A stretch of 64,000 nucleotides of DNA, taken from NCBI GenBank assembly GCA_011799875.1, contig CM022301.1:321984929-322048928 (forward strand), read 5' to 3'. The stretch comes from Thinopyrum elongatum. Taxonomy: Eukaryota > Streptophyta > Magnoliopsida > Poales > Poaceae. The position numbers and the translations under genes are program-made. Below, one piece after another: positions 36,616 to 48,179 of the stretch; the first letter of the stretch is position 1, and every line of letters begins with the position of its first letter. The notes beneath the pieces were generated by a model. The model did not search any database and was not told the DNA's origin. It was given only the letters and a program-made list of their open reading frames with translations.

Positions 36616-37689
36616 CTTTAGGTGCTGTAGTTTGTGAAATCTCAGTTGCAATAGTTTTGTGGGATTATTCTCCTATGAGACTAATAGTTTTGTGGAACTT
36701 TAGATTTAGAACATCCACTCTCCTTGTTTAATGCCCTCTTTATGAATTTAGGTTACAGTGACTCACCGCTGTTATTAGTATAGATGTAAAACAATCATGT
36801 CCTCAAAGCTTTTTTATAATGCCTTCCTCATGTTGCCTCTTTGTTATTCAACTGAGTTTTTGTATTATTAGCCATGCTTAATTATTGATTGTTTTAGGAT
36901 TGGTGCTTAACTGAATAATGATTATAGTGGTTTGTTATCAGGTACGCCCTAAAGGTCAGGTGTCCGGTATTTAGTTGAGGAGAATCGACACGGGAGAGGA
37001 ATCAGTTCTTAATTCCATCCACCGTTGATTCTTTGACATGCTTGGAGTTCAGATTTGATCCTGATTTGCATGCTTGGAGTTCAGATTTGATTCTTTGACA
37101 TGCACGAGAAATATTTTATTCAGATTTTTTTCGTCCTATTCAGATCTATATTTTGTGAAATTGTTCATGAGATATGTATCTTGCATGCTGTTTCTTAGAA
37201 TTTTAATGACTTGATGCATGAACTATACAATGATATACTATATTTAGTTTACATAACTGCACAAGTTTGGCGGTAGCAATCACATCTTCTTGCCTGTAGC
37301 TCGCCAGCCTCGCCTGCTCGAATTCGTGATGTCGCTGCTGCTTCTGGATTCCGCAGCTCGACCCCACCAAGGTAACACATCTGTCCTCTCCGCAATGGAT
37401 AAAGTTTGTAGATTTAGTAATGGGATTTTATTCTTGATGTTGTTGAGGAAGTCTTGGTACAATAAAATATATTGCAATATGTGGCTTCCTTCTTGATGCT
37501 GTGTGAGGAGGTCTTTATAGGATAAGCGATGGTAATTCGAGGAGGTCCACGTTTGCAGCTAACAACCCAAGTTACTAAATTCAGTACACTGCAATTCATG
37601 TGTTGTTATAGCATTTATTTACATTTCAGTATGGATGTGGGTCTATTTTCTAGATTAGTTACATTCATATCACCCCCATTTAGCAAGTA

Positions 37690-37847
37690 CTCCCTCCATT
37701 CCTAAATATAAGCCCTTTTAGAGATTCCAACAAGGACTACATATGGAGCAAAATGAGTGGATCTACACTCTAAAATACATCTATATACATCTGTATGTCG
37801 TCCGCATTGAAATCTTTTAAAGGGCTTATATTCAGAAATGGAGGGAG
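37690..37847. mobile_element. Stowaway MITE, array copy 3
   Basis: Third duplicated copy, with CTCCCTCCATTCC at its start (one change) and TA flanks. It shares TATGTCGTCC with copy 2, suggesting copies 2 and 3 are the closer pair or that copy 1 mutated. Confidence 0.92.
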
Positions 37848-38402
37848 TATAAGTCAAACGATAAGAATGCAAGTTGGGTCTAGCAACATGGGAAAAACCT
37901 TTGATAAACTGATATATCTCCTGATAAATTTTTATCTGGGTTATTTTGTGTTACTTCATGGAGATTGGACAGCATATGCATAGTGGACATTGTCTTTAAC
38001 TACACCGCACAAATTCTGAATGGAGATTTCTAGGGAAGAAATGAAATATTCGATCTTCTTTAATTTAATTCCCAACCTAAATTTCTTTGATGGTAACCAT
38101 CTACTGCAAAGGATCGAGAGATTGTTGGATGAGAAGATGGATGAAAAGGTCACACAGCAGCTACCTGAGCTCACCGATGCTTAAACACTGGAGCACAGGA
38201 GCAGATAGCACCTCATGATGCGGCAAAACAAGCAGATGATCAATTGACCTTGCTTATTCTTTATTCTTGTGGTAAAGCTTAGATCTCTAATTCATTATAA
38301 GCACAATAATAAATGACCTAATTTGTTTGAGTCGTTCATCTATCCCATGGACTCTGAAATGTGTGATCCAACACCATGAATCAAATCTGAAGATATATAT
38401 AT

Positions 38403-38748
38403 TCAATTTCAGATGCCGCCATTCATAAACAAACTCTACATCTAAACTGTTTTTCCAGCTTACCACCGTCGTTACAACCTACCTATTGGAGGAAGCCCTT
38501 CGCCTTACTGCTCTGCATTGGAATTTCTATGATCCTACACTTTTGTACATCCATCAGGCTTATTGTTGGCCTCATATATATCTTATGATCATGCTACCCT
38601 CCTTATGTATGTTGGATAGACCTATTCATATATGTAACTAAATACATTTTACACCCAAACTTTATTATCCTCTAAAGAATCATCGTCATGATACATGTTT
38701 ACGAGATGCTAAGATCATGTCCATTACCATCTCAATGTCCTATTTTTG
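38403..38748 (+). other. Helitron 3' flank of the array
   Basis: Unique AT-rich sequence between the end of array copy 3 and the terminal hairpins. No ORF, no repeat shared with the rest of the window seen. Confidence 0.4.
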
Positions 38749-38769
38749 GCCCGTCGTTCGGCGGGCAAC

Positions 38770-38796
38770 GCGCGGCAAGCCGCGCCTCCTATCTAG
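38770..38796 (+). mobile_element. Helitron 3' terminal hairpin and CTAG end
   Basis: Seven-base-pair perfect stem GCGCGGC/GCCGCGC with loop AA, then CTCCTAT and the terminal CTAG. This is the presumed termination signal of rolling-circle transposition. Confidence 0.93.
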
Positions 38797-39945
38797 TTGA
38801 TAGAAAAGCGCAAAGTTATGATGATATCTAAGGCAATGATTATGCATATAGGCATCACATCCGTGTCAAGTAGGCCGACTCCTGCCTGCATCTACTACTA
38901 TTACTCCACACATCGACCGCTATCCAGCATGCATCTAGAGTATTAAGTTCATAAAGAACGGAGTAACGCCGTAAGTAAGATGACATGATGTAGAGGAATT
39001 AACTCAAGCAATATGATGAAAACCCCATCTTTTTATCCTCGATGGCAACAATGCAATACGTGCCTCGCTACCCCTACTGTCACTGGGTGAGGACACCGCA
39101 AGATTGAACCCAAAGCTAAGCACCTCTCCCATTGCAAGAAAAACCAATCTAGTTGGCCAAACCAAACCGATAATTCGAAGAGAAATACAAAGATATCAAA
39201 TCATGCATAAAAGAATTCAGAGAAGATTCAAATAATATTCATAGATAAGCTGATCATAAATCCACAATTCACCGGATCTCGATAAACACACCGCAAAAGA
39301 AGATTACATCAGATAGATCTCCAAGAACATCAAGGAGAACTTTGTATTGAAGATCAAAGAGAGAGAAGAAGCCATCTAGCTACTAGCTATGGACCCGTAG
39401 GTCTGAGGTAAACTACTCACGCATCATTGAAAGGGCAATGGAGTTGATATAGAAGCCCTCCGTGATCGATTCCCCCTCCGGCGAGATGCCGAAAAAGGCC
39501 CCAAGATGGGATCTCACGGGAACAAAAGGTTGCAGCGGTGGAAAAGTGTTTTCATGGATGCCTCTGGTGGTTCTGGAATATATGTGAATATATAGGAGGA
39601 AGAGCTAGGTCAGGGGAGTCCCGAGGGGCCCACAAGGCAGGGGGCGTGCCCTCCACCCTTGTCGCCGCCTCGTGGCTCTTCTGACTTGGACTCCAAGTCC
39701 CCTGGGTGTCTTCTGGTCCAAGAGAAAATCATCATGAAGTTTTATTCCGTTTGGACTCCGTTTGGTATTCCTTTTCTGCGAGGCTCAAAAACAAGGAAAA
39801 AATAGAAACTGGCACTGGGCTCTAGGTTAATAGATTAGTCTCAAAAATAATATAAAATAGCATATTAATGCATATAAAACATCCAAAACAGATAATATAA
39901 TAGCATGGAACAATAAAAAATTATAGATACGTTGGAGACGTATCA
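38797..39945 (-). mobile_element. 5' LTR of retrotransposon B, outer piece
   Basis: Continues the 5' LTR of B from TTGATAG to its outer end GACGTATCA (reverse complement of TGATACGTC), matching 22043-23191 closely. Followed by the target duplication CCGGC (39946-39950). Together with 27031-27390 the LTR is 1509 bp. Confidence 0.9.
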
Positions 39946-40151
39946 CCGGCAGCTGGAATTCAGGACCGAAAAGGGCTACAATAGAGATAGCTATTCTGCA
40001 CAACTTCAAATGGCCTGAAAATTTACGGAGAATTATTTTGGAATATATAAAAAATATTGGCGGAAGAAATACGAGGGAGCCACCAGGAAGCCACAAGTCT
40101 GGGGGGCGCCCCCCGAGCTTGTGGGCCCCCTGACATGCCTCTGGTGCCCAT
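39946..40151 (+). mobile_element. 5' LTR of retrotransposon A, piece 2
   Basis: Starts CCGGCAGCTGGAATTC and ends GGTGCCCAT, where a solo LTR inserted. Continues at 41732. The text (ggcgccccccgagcttgtgggcccc) is typical of this LTR group. Confidence 0.7.
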
Positions 40152-41731
40152 TGATACGTCTCCAACGTATCTATAATTTTTGCTTGTTCCATGTTGTTAT
40201 ATTATCATTTTTGGATGTTTTACAATCATTTTATAGCAACTTTATATCATTTTTTGGGAGTAACCTATTGACATAGTGCCCAGTGCCAGTTGCTGTTTTT
40301 TGCTTGTTTTTTTACTTCGCAGAATATCAGTACCAAACGGAGTCCAAACGCAGTGAAACTTTTTGGAGAATTTTTCTGGACCAGAAGACACCTGTTGGGC
40401 CAAAGAAGTACCAGAGGGGGCTCCGAGGGGAGCACAACCCACCTGGGCGCGCCTGGGGGCCCAGGCGCGCCCTGGTGGGTTGTGCCCACCTCGGCCGCCT
40501 TCCACACCGCCTCTTTGCTCTATAAATACCCCGAAAATCCAAAAACCCTAGGGGAGTCGACGAAACACAATTCTAGCCACCGCAAGTTCCAGAACCACCA
40601 GATCCAATCTAGACACCATCACAGAGGGGTTCATCATCCTCATTGGTGCCTCTCTGATGATGCGTGACTAGTTCATTGTAGACCTACGAGTCCATAGTTA
40701 GTAGCTAGATGGCTTCCTCTATCTCTTTTGATTCTCAATACAATGGTCTCTTGGAGATCTATTTGATGTAACTCTTTTTGCGATGTGTTTGTTGGGATCC
40801 GATGAACTTTGAGTTTATGATCAGATCTATTTATCCATGAAAGTTATTTGAGTTTCTTTGATCTCTTATATGCATGATTACTTATAACCTCGTATTTCTT
40901 CTTCGAATCTTTGGTTTAATTAGGACAACTAGATAGATTTTTCTTGCCATGGGAAGAGGTGCTTTGTGATGGGTTCGGTCGTGCGGTGTTCTTTCCCAGT
41001 CTCAGAAGGGGCAGCAAGACACATATTGATCGTTGCTATTAAGGATAACAAGATGAGGTCTATTCCTACATGAATAGATCTTGTCTACATCATGTCATCG
41101 TTCTTATTGCATTACTCAGTTTCTCCATGAACTTAATACACTAGATGCATGCTGGATAGCAATCGATGTGTGGAGTAGTAGTAGTAGTAGATGCAGGCAG
41201 GAGTCAGTCTACTAATCTTGGACATGATGCCTATATAATGATCATTGCCTGGATATCTTCATAATTATTTGAAGTTCTATCAATTGCCAAACAGTAATTT
41301 GTTTACCCGCCGTATGCTATTTTGTCGAGAGAAGCCACTAGTGAAATCTACGGCCCCCGGGTCTATTCTTTATCATATTTGCTTTGAGATCTATTTTTAT
41401 TTGCTTTTGTTTTCAGATCTATTATTCTAAAAACCCAAAAATACCTTGTTGCACTTTTTCTTTATTTATTTTATTTTGTTTTATCGCGAGATCTATTTAT
41501 CCAAAATCATACAAACCAATTTATCTTTTACCCGAGAGGGATTGACAACCCCTCTTACGCGTCGGGTTGCAAGTATTTGTTCTTTGTGTGTAGGTACCGT
41601 TTACATAGTGTTGCTTGGTTCTCCTACTGGTTCAATAACCTTGGTTTCATAACTAAGGGAAATACCTATCGTAGCTGTGCTGCATCATCCCTTCCTCTTC
41701 GGGGAAATACTGACGCGGACACGAGCCATCA
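40152..41731 (+). mobile_element. Solo LTR, 1580 bp
   Basis: A single LTR begins TGATACGTCTCCAACG (40152) and ends GAGCCATCA (41731), flanked by CCCAT on both sides (40147-40151 and 41732-41736). No internal region remains, so it is the product of recombination between the two LTRs of a former element. It is related to the LTRs of B (same start and several shared blocks, in the opposite orientation) but clearly diverged. It contains ctataaatacc at 40519-40529, a probable TATA box. ORFs inside are incidental. Confidence 0.88.
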
Positions 41732-42898
41732 CCCATCTTCTGCTATATGAAGTCATTTGCCCTAGAAAAAAATAAGGAAGACACTTTCGGGACGAAGTGC
41801 CATTATCTCGATGCGGAACCTGGGCAGGAGCACTTTTGCTCTTCGGCAGAGCGATTCCGCCGGAGAAACTTCCCTCCGGGAGGGGGAAATTGAAGCCATC
41901 GACATCACCAACATTCCTCTCATCATGGGAGGACCAATCTTCATCAACATCTTCACCATCACCATCTCATATCAAACCCTAGTTCGTCTCTTGTATTCAA
42001 TCTTTGTCTCAAAACCTCGGATTGGTACCTGTGGGTTGCTAGTAGTGTTGATTACATCTTGTAGTTGATGCTAGTTTGTTTATTTGGTGGAAGATTATAA
42101 GTTCAGATCCTTAATGATATTCAATACGCCTCTGATCTTGAACATTAATATGATTCGTGAGTAGTTACTTTTGTTCTTGAGGACATGGGAGAAGTCTTGT
42201 TATAAGTAATCATGTGAATTTGGTATTCGTTCGATATTTTGATGATATGTATGTTGTTGCTTCCTTTAGTGGTGTCATGTGAACGTCGACTACATGACAA
42301 TTCACCATACTTAGGCCTAAGGGAAGGCATTGTGGAGTAATAAGTAGATGATGGGTTGCTAGAGTGACAGAAGCTTAAACCCTAGTTTATGCGTTGTTCC
42401 GTAAGGGGCTGATTTGGATCCATATGTTTCATGCTATGGTTAGATTTATCTTAATTCTTCTTTCGTGGTTGTGGATGCTTGCGAGAGGGGGTAATCATAA
42501 GTGGGAGGCTTGTTCAAGTAAGAACAACACCCAAGCACCGGTCCACCCACATATCAAATTATCAAAGTAGCGAACAAGAATCAAATAAACATGATGAAAG
42601 TGACTAGACGATAATTCCCATGTGTCCTCAAGAATGCTTTGCTTATTATAAGAGAACATTCCGGCCTGTCCTTTGCTATAAAAAGGATTGGGCTACCTTG
42701 CTGCACCTTTGTTACTATTGCTACTTGCTACTTGTTACAAATTACCTTGCTATCAAACTATCTGTTACCGCTACTTTCAGTACTTGCAGAGAATACCTTG
42801 TTGAAAACCGCTTATCATTTCCTTCTGCTCCTTGTTGGGTTTGACACTCTTACTTATCGAAAGGACTATGATTGATCCCCTATACTTGTGGGTTATCA
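41732..42898 (+). mobile_element. 5' LTR of retrotransposon A, piece 3
   Basis: Runs from CCCATCTTCTGC to the LTR end GTGGGTTATCA (42898). A few bases later comes a primer-site-like segment with CTGGTGCCGTTGCCGGGG. The leader and LTR text strongly recalls a large Triticeae Gypsy group (Sabrina-like); this name is from memory. Confidence 0.75.
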
Positions 42899-43004
42899 AG
42901 ACTCTTTTCTGGTGCCGTTGCCGGGGAGTGAAGCGCCCTTGGTAAGTTGAATTTGTTAAGGAAACATTTATACTACGTGCTGAAATTTATTGTCACTTGT
43001 CACT

Positions 43005-43977
43005 ATGGAAAATAATCCTTTTAGAGGTTTGTTCGGGGTATCTTCACCTCGACCGGAAGCAATAAGAGTTTCTCCTCAACCTACTGAACCTGCTGAAAAT
43101 ATTTACTATGAAATTCCTTCGGGTATGTTAGGGAAACTGTTAGCTAATCCTTATGCAGGAGATGGAACGGTACATCCTGATATGCATTTCATATATATAG
43201 ATGAAATTTATGGGTTGTTTAAGCTTGCAGGTTTTATTCGAGGATAGAGTTAAGAAGAAGGTATTCCCTTTATCTTTGGAGGGAAAGGCATTGACATGGT
43301 ACAGGCTATTGGATGACACTGGAACATGGGATTGGAACTAGTTAAAGCTGGAATTTCACGAGAAGTTTTATCCTATGCATTTGGTTCATCGTGATCGGAA
43401 TTATATATATAATTGTTGGCCTCGTGAAGGAGAAAGTATCGCTCGAGCTTGGGGGAGGCTGAAGTACATGATGCACACATGCCCCAATCATGAGCTCTCA
43501 ATATAAATAATTATTCAGATTTTTTATGCTCGGCTTTCTCATAATGATCAATCCATGCTCGATACTTCTTCTACTGGTTCCTTTATGAAGAGAACTATTG
43601 AATTCAAATGGAATCTTCTGGAAAGAATTAGACGCAACTTTGAAGATTAGGAATTCGACAAAGGTAAAGAGTCAGGTATAAATCTTGAGTTTGATTGTGT
43701 TAAATCCTTTATGGAAGCTGATGCTTTTCATAAGTTTAGTACTAAATATGCACTTGATTCTGGGATAGTAGCTACTTTTTGTGAATCTTTTACTGCTCAT
43801 GTTGATCTACCTAAAGAGAAGTGGTTTAAATTTCATCCACCTATTGAGGAAATATTTGAGGAAACTATTATAGCTAAAGATGAAACAATCATTTATAATG
43901 TTGATCCTGTTGTGCCTATGGCTTATAATTTGTTTTGGCCTGAGCCTACTGCTTATATCACTACTGCAGGATGTTGA
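43005..43977 (+). pseudogene. Broken gag of retrotransposon A
   Basis: An ATG at 43005 opens a frame beginning MENNPFRGLFG, read to LFKLAGF, where a frameshift near 43235 moves the family-like continuation (KKVFPLSLEGKALTWYRLL) to another frame. Stops follow (for example at 43339-43341 and 43503-43505), and a final segment reads 43711-43977. The LTWYRLL-type motif and following helix belong to the retrotransposon gag domain (PF03732). The rest of gag and all of pol are absent because a CACTA-like terminus begins at 43986. It cannot encode a working gag. Confidence 0.7.
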
Positions 43978-43985
43978 TAACACAA

Positions 43986-44001
43986 CACTACAATCAGAGA
44001 C
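43986..44001 (+). mobile_element. CACTA-type transposon terminus, outer 16 bp
   Basis: CACTACAATCAGAGAC starts with the CACTA signature. It is cut after 16 bases by the Gypsy element whose target duplication GAGAC is the last five bases. The sequence resumes at 57620 with GAGACCCTTCTATG and then shows CACTA-like subterminal repeats. The other end of the transposon was not found in the window. Confidence 0.55.
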
Positions 44002-47000
44002 TGTGACGCCCCCGGCTCAATCGTGCACTAATCATACACGCAAATGCGCACGATCAAGCCTAAGGACTCACGGGAAGATATCACAACACAACTCTAAAAC
44101 ATAAATAAAGTCATACAAGCTTTATATTACAAGCCAGGGCCTCGAGGGCTCGAATACATAGCTCGATGGCATACAAGCGTCAGCGAAAGCATCAGATATC
44201 TGAGTACAGATATTAAAAGAGAAACAGAAAGGCCTTTAGAAAGGCGGGACAAAATAAAACACTATGATCGAAAGGCGCAGGCCTCCTGCCTGGGACCCTC
44301 CTAACCTACTCCTGGTCGACGGCAAGCTCGTAGTGATATCCACCCTCGGGGTAGTGGTAGCGATCATCGGCGTGGGCAGCTGTCTCAGGGGCTCTGTCAT
44401 CTGGTTGCATCGAATGAATATGGGGGGAAAAGAAAGTAAAGCAACCGTGAGTATTCATCCGAAGTACTCAGCAAGCAAGGATCTACACTACATATGCAAC
44501 ATTATCAAAGAGTGGCTGTATATGTGGACTGGGCTGCAGAAATGCCAGAATAGAGAGGAAAACCTAGTCCTATCGAAGACTAGCATCTTCAGCGGTCTTG
44601 CAGCAATAGAAGAGAGTAGAACAGTACAATATAATGTAGCAGTATCATTAAGTCTCAACCTCACCCAGAGATCCTTTCTCGACTCCCTGCGAGAAAGCAA
44701 TCCCAGAGCCATACAGTCATCAACCTTGTCCTGAGATCCCTTCTCGACTCCCTGCGAGAAGCAATCCCAGAGCCACATATCCAGGTATCATCTCAAGTTC
44801 TAGTTGTATCGATCGGGATACAACTCTGAGTGTCCTTTACCGTAGGACCGGCTATCGATAGATGTGTTCTTCCCTGCAGGGGTGCACCAACTTACCCAAC
44901 ACGCTCGATTAACTCCGGTCGGACACACTTTCCTGGGTCATGCCCGGCCTCGGCCAAACGATACACCGCAGCCCTACCTACAGCTCAGCAGAGAGGTCCC
45001 CGCCGGTCTACATCCTAAGCACTCAGGGGTCTTGGGCCATCGCCCTGTGCACTCCGGGTCATTACGAGCAGGGTGAAGCCAGGCACGAGGAGGGCGCCGA
45101 TCCGTCCCGGCCGCAAGGCTGAACTAGACGTCTGACAGAGCTTTCGGCTGATGCTACGATGCAGAACGCCCATACTATGCCCACGTGATGGTTAGTGCTA
45201 TTAGGCCAGAGGCCTGCTCGGATCAAATATCCAAATCGTTAGTGGACTAGGGCTTGCGGTAACGAGCAGAGACTCACGAAAGATGTGACCCCGTCGCCCT
45301 GTCTCGAGGACTAGCTGCAAGGGCTAAGAATGCGCGGCCGCGCATTGTATTCATCACTCGGGCACCATCCAGGTCAACCCGTCTCCACAACACTCGCCAC
45401 TTAGGCTCACGCGGGTACCCCTCAGGGTCGACCCGCCTTTCCAAGTAACAGTGTAAAGTCCAAGTATCTGTGTGTCCATAACATCAGGGGAATCCGAGGT
45501 ATCACCCTCGTTGGATTCCTACTCGATGTATCCATCAAGGTGAACTCGGAGGAATCACCCTTGATGGGTTCACACTTGATGTGTTGCACGACAGCGTCAT
45601 TACCAGAAGTGGTGAAGGATGAATCACCCTCGATGACCACGACCGAATAGCTACTCTACAGAGTTAACATCAGGAGTGCTATACGAGGTATCACCCTTGG
45701 CACTCGATAGTAACGCTGCAGTGTCGTTACAACTAAGGGGGTGATGTGCGGTGCCGGGGCCTGGTCTTCAATCCCGTCGATCGGGTCTTCTGATAATCCA
45801 GCGGGGCAGTCGGGACAAGTGGGGTCACTGATAGGTCTCTACCCAGCCTATACTAGACAGTTTAGGATAAGCAAGTAAGGTTTCAATAGCAGGTTACAAT
45901 AAAACAGGCTATGCATCAGAATAGGTAAAGCAGTAGCAGCAGCAATTCTAATGCAAGCATGAGAGAGAAAGAATAGGCGATATCGGGATGCTCAATGGGG
46001 GGCTTGCCTGGTTGCTTTGCGGTAAAGGCAAGGTCGTCAGTGGTGTCGACGGGCTCCTGAGCTGCATCGGTCTCGGGAAATGCGTCTGTAGCGGGGTCTA
46101 CCGAGAGAGAAGAGGGGGAGGAAACAGTAAATATAAAGCAAACAAGAGCAACACAATGTACGGCATGACAATATGCAGTGCCGGGTGTGTCCTAATGTAT
46201 GGTTGCACCTCACCGAGGAAGGGGGAATCCATCCGGGAATATTTTCCCGGTTCCGGACATTTGTCAGACAGATGACCGAAGGGGAACAGTTCCATGTTCG
46301 GATAGTTAGGGACGTGTGACGGACGAACGGACCGCGTATTCGGATTCGTCTCGAAATTCTGAGCAACTTTCATGTACAAAGTTTTTCGATCTGAGCTACG
46401 GATTATTTTATATGATTTTTCAAAGTTTAAACAATATTCTGAAATTTTATATTTATTATTAATTTGAATTATCCAAAACAGTAGCAGGGTGATGTCATCA
46501 TGACGTCACTGTGACGTCAGGACCAGTGGGTCCCACCTGTCAGTGTCATGGCAGCCTAATTAGGGTTTAGTTAATCTAATTACAATTTAATTAAACTAAC
46601 TAATTAATGAGATTAATTAAACAGGATTAATTAAATTAATTAATTAACTAATTAATTAATTAATTAACTAATTATTAATTTTATTATTATTATTTTTAAG
46701 TGTTCCTGGGGCTGGGCCCCACTTGTAAGTGGCCCAGAGGGAGCCTAGTGGGCACGCGGGCGTAACGAGCGCAGGCGAGCGCCCGAGGCCACCGGGGCGA
46801 GAGCAGAGGGTGCGGCCGGTGGCCACGGCGGGCGGAGACGGGGCGCCGGCGGCGAGCGGCGCATGGGGCGACGGCGAGCGGGGCGTGGTCAAGGCCGGCA
46901 CGAGGCGGAGGAGCAGCGGCAGCAGCAGGACGAGCAGGAGGGGCGACGCGGCTGCGTGGCCGCGGGCGCGGCGACCGGGGTCAGCAGCAGCACGGGGAGG

Positions 47001-48144
47001 CTGGTGCGCGGTCGGCGCCGATGGGTGTGGCCGCGGCTGCCGGAGCAGCAGTAGCAAGGGAGCAGCACGAAGGGGAGAGGCCCAACGAGGGGGAGCGAGA
47101 TGCGGCAGAGCAGAGGCGAGCGAGGTCAGGGGCGGGGTCGGGCGCGACGAGCGGCCAGCGTGGGCAGAGCAGGCTCGGCAGCGAAGGCGGCGCGCGGTCG
47201 CGGGCGGCGGTGGTGCGGGGACCGCGAGGCAGAGCGCGAGCTCGTCGCGGTGACCGCGGTGGCGGGGACAGGGAGAGAGGAGCGCGGGGTGTTCCTCACC
47301 CCCGAGTAGAGGTACGCCGGCGAGGCTCGGTGAAGGCCGGTGGGGAAGAGGCGATGGGGCGCGGGCGTCATCGTTGGGGCGGGGATGAGGAGGCAACGGC
47401 GACAGCGGTGGGCGACGAGGACGGCGAGGTCGAGGCGTCAGGCGCGGCGAGCACGACGGGGACGAGGGGGCGCTGGAGGAGGAGAGCGGCGACGCGGACG
47501 TGGCGTCGGGCGCCGCTCGATCCCGATTGCCCGAAAGGGGGGGATCATCTGGTGGGGGGGGGGGGGGGAGGGGTAGCGGCTAGGGTTTGGAAGTGGAACG
47601 GGGCCATATAGGCCAGAGGGCAGCGGGGTGGGCCGGCTGGCTGCCAGTTGGGCCGAGAGGCCCAGGGGGAGGGAGGGTTCTCTGTTTTCTTTTCTACTTT
47701 TATTTATTTTATTTCTTCTGCTTTGACAAATGTTTGGCCACTTGTTGACTTTTACAAAATATGAGACTTAGCCCAACAATTGCAAAGTATTACTAGCTAA
47801 CACCAGAAATTGGTTTGGGTAATATATAATTTCATTTTTAATTTAGATTAAATAAAAGGTTGTTAAATGTTGCTATTAGCTACTGTTTGAGGTTGTTAGG
47901 GGCACTTAACTAATCCCAATGATGTTGGTTACAATTTTATAATTGCCTCTGAATTATTTGTTATTTAATGAACATTTTAGTTTCCTGATTTGAACAACTT
48001 TTATTTTCACTTTAAGTTTGAATTTCCATTTGAATTTGAATTTGAAAAGGGATATGTTACTAATGATGATTAAGCACTGTTGATCATGATGACATGGCAT
48101 TATCAAAAGGGTGATTATTGTAGCTTAATACATGGGGTGTTACA
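44002..48144 (-). mobile_element. 3' LTR of the Gypsy element
   Basis: 4143 bp, from TGTGACGCCC on the plus strand to GGTGTTACA. On the sense (minus) strand it reads TGTAACACC...GGGCGTCACA. It contains a very GC-rich stretch (46730-47600), repeats of the type 'atcaccct(c/t)gatg' (45500-45715), a 'taattaat' run (46620-46670), and a G run near 47552. The large Pro/Ala/Arg-rich ORFs here are composition artefacts. Confidence 0.92.
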
Positions 48145-48156
48145 AATCTCCTCCAC
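48145..48156 (-). other. Polypurine tract of the Gypsy element
   Basis: On the sense strand GTGGAGGAGATT immediately precedes the 3' LTR start TGTAACACC. Such a tract primes plus-strand DNA synthesis. Confidence 0.75.
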
Positions 48157-48179
48157 TACAAGAATTCTCGTCCCGAGAA

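Larger units (their letters stand above)
33433..38402 (+). repeat. Three-copy tandem array within the Helitron
   Basis: Units start at CACGAGAAATATT at 33433, 35286 and 37103, giving lengths of 1853 and 1817 bp, with the third copy cut short at about 38402. Copies differ by scattered substitutions only. Each carries the same exon-like block ending CCCCACCAAG|GTAACA, the same Stowaway MITE, a terminal exon-like block (RLLDEKMDEKVTQQLPEL in the first copy) and an AT microsatellite. The array is thus younger than the MITE insertion. Confidence 0.95.
27391..38796 (+). mobile_element. Non-autonomous Helitron, 11,406 bp
   Basis: The element starts TC (27391, TCTCAATTC) after A and ends CTAG (38793-38796) before T, with no target duplication. 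The sister LTR supplies the empty site, so both ends are exact. A hairpin GCGCGGC-AA-GCCGCGC (38770-38785) ends 11 bases before the terminus, and a second weaker stem lies at 38749-38766. These are the hallmarks of Helitrons, which move by rolling-circle replication. No Rep/helicase ORF was seen, so it depends on a helper. It carries exon-like gene fragments (about 27.5-31.8 kb) and a three-copy tandem array (33.4-38.4 kb). Confidence 0.93.

Noticed and set aside
33433..38402. Direct repeats as a CRISPR-like array
   Set aside because: Only three long (1.8 kb) copies with no short repeat-spacer layout, in a plant genome; it is a segmental tandem duplication.
46668..47611. Large Pro/Ala/Arg/Gly-rich ORFs on both strands
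   Set aside because: They lie in the GC-rich part of a Gypsy LTR, overlap on opposite strands and recur in the partner LTR (55828-57083). Low stop-codon density at high GC explains them.
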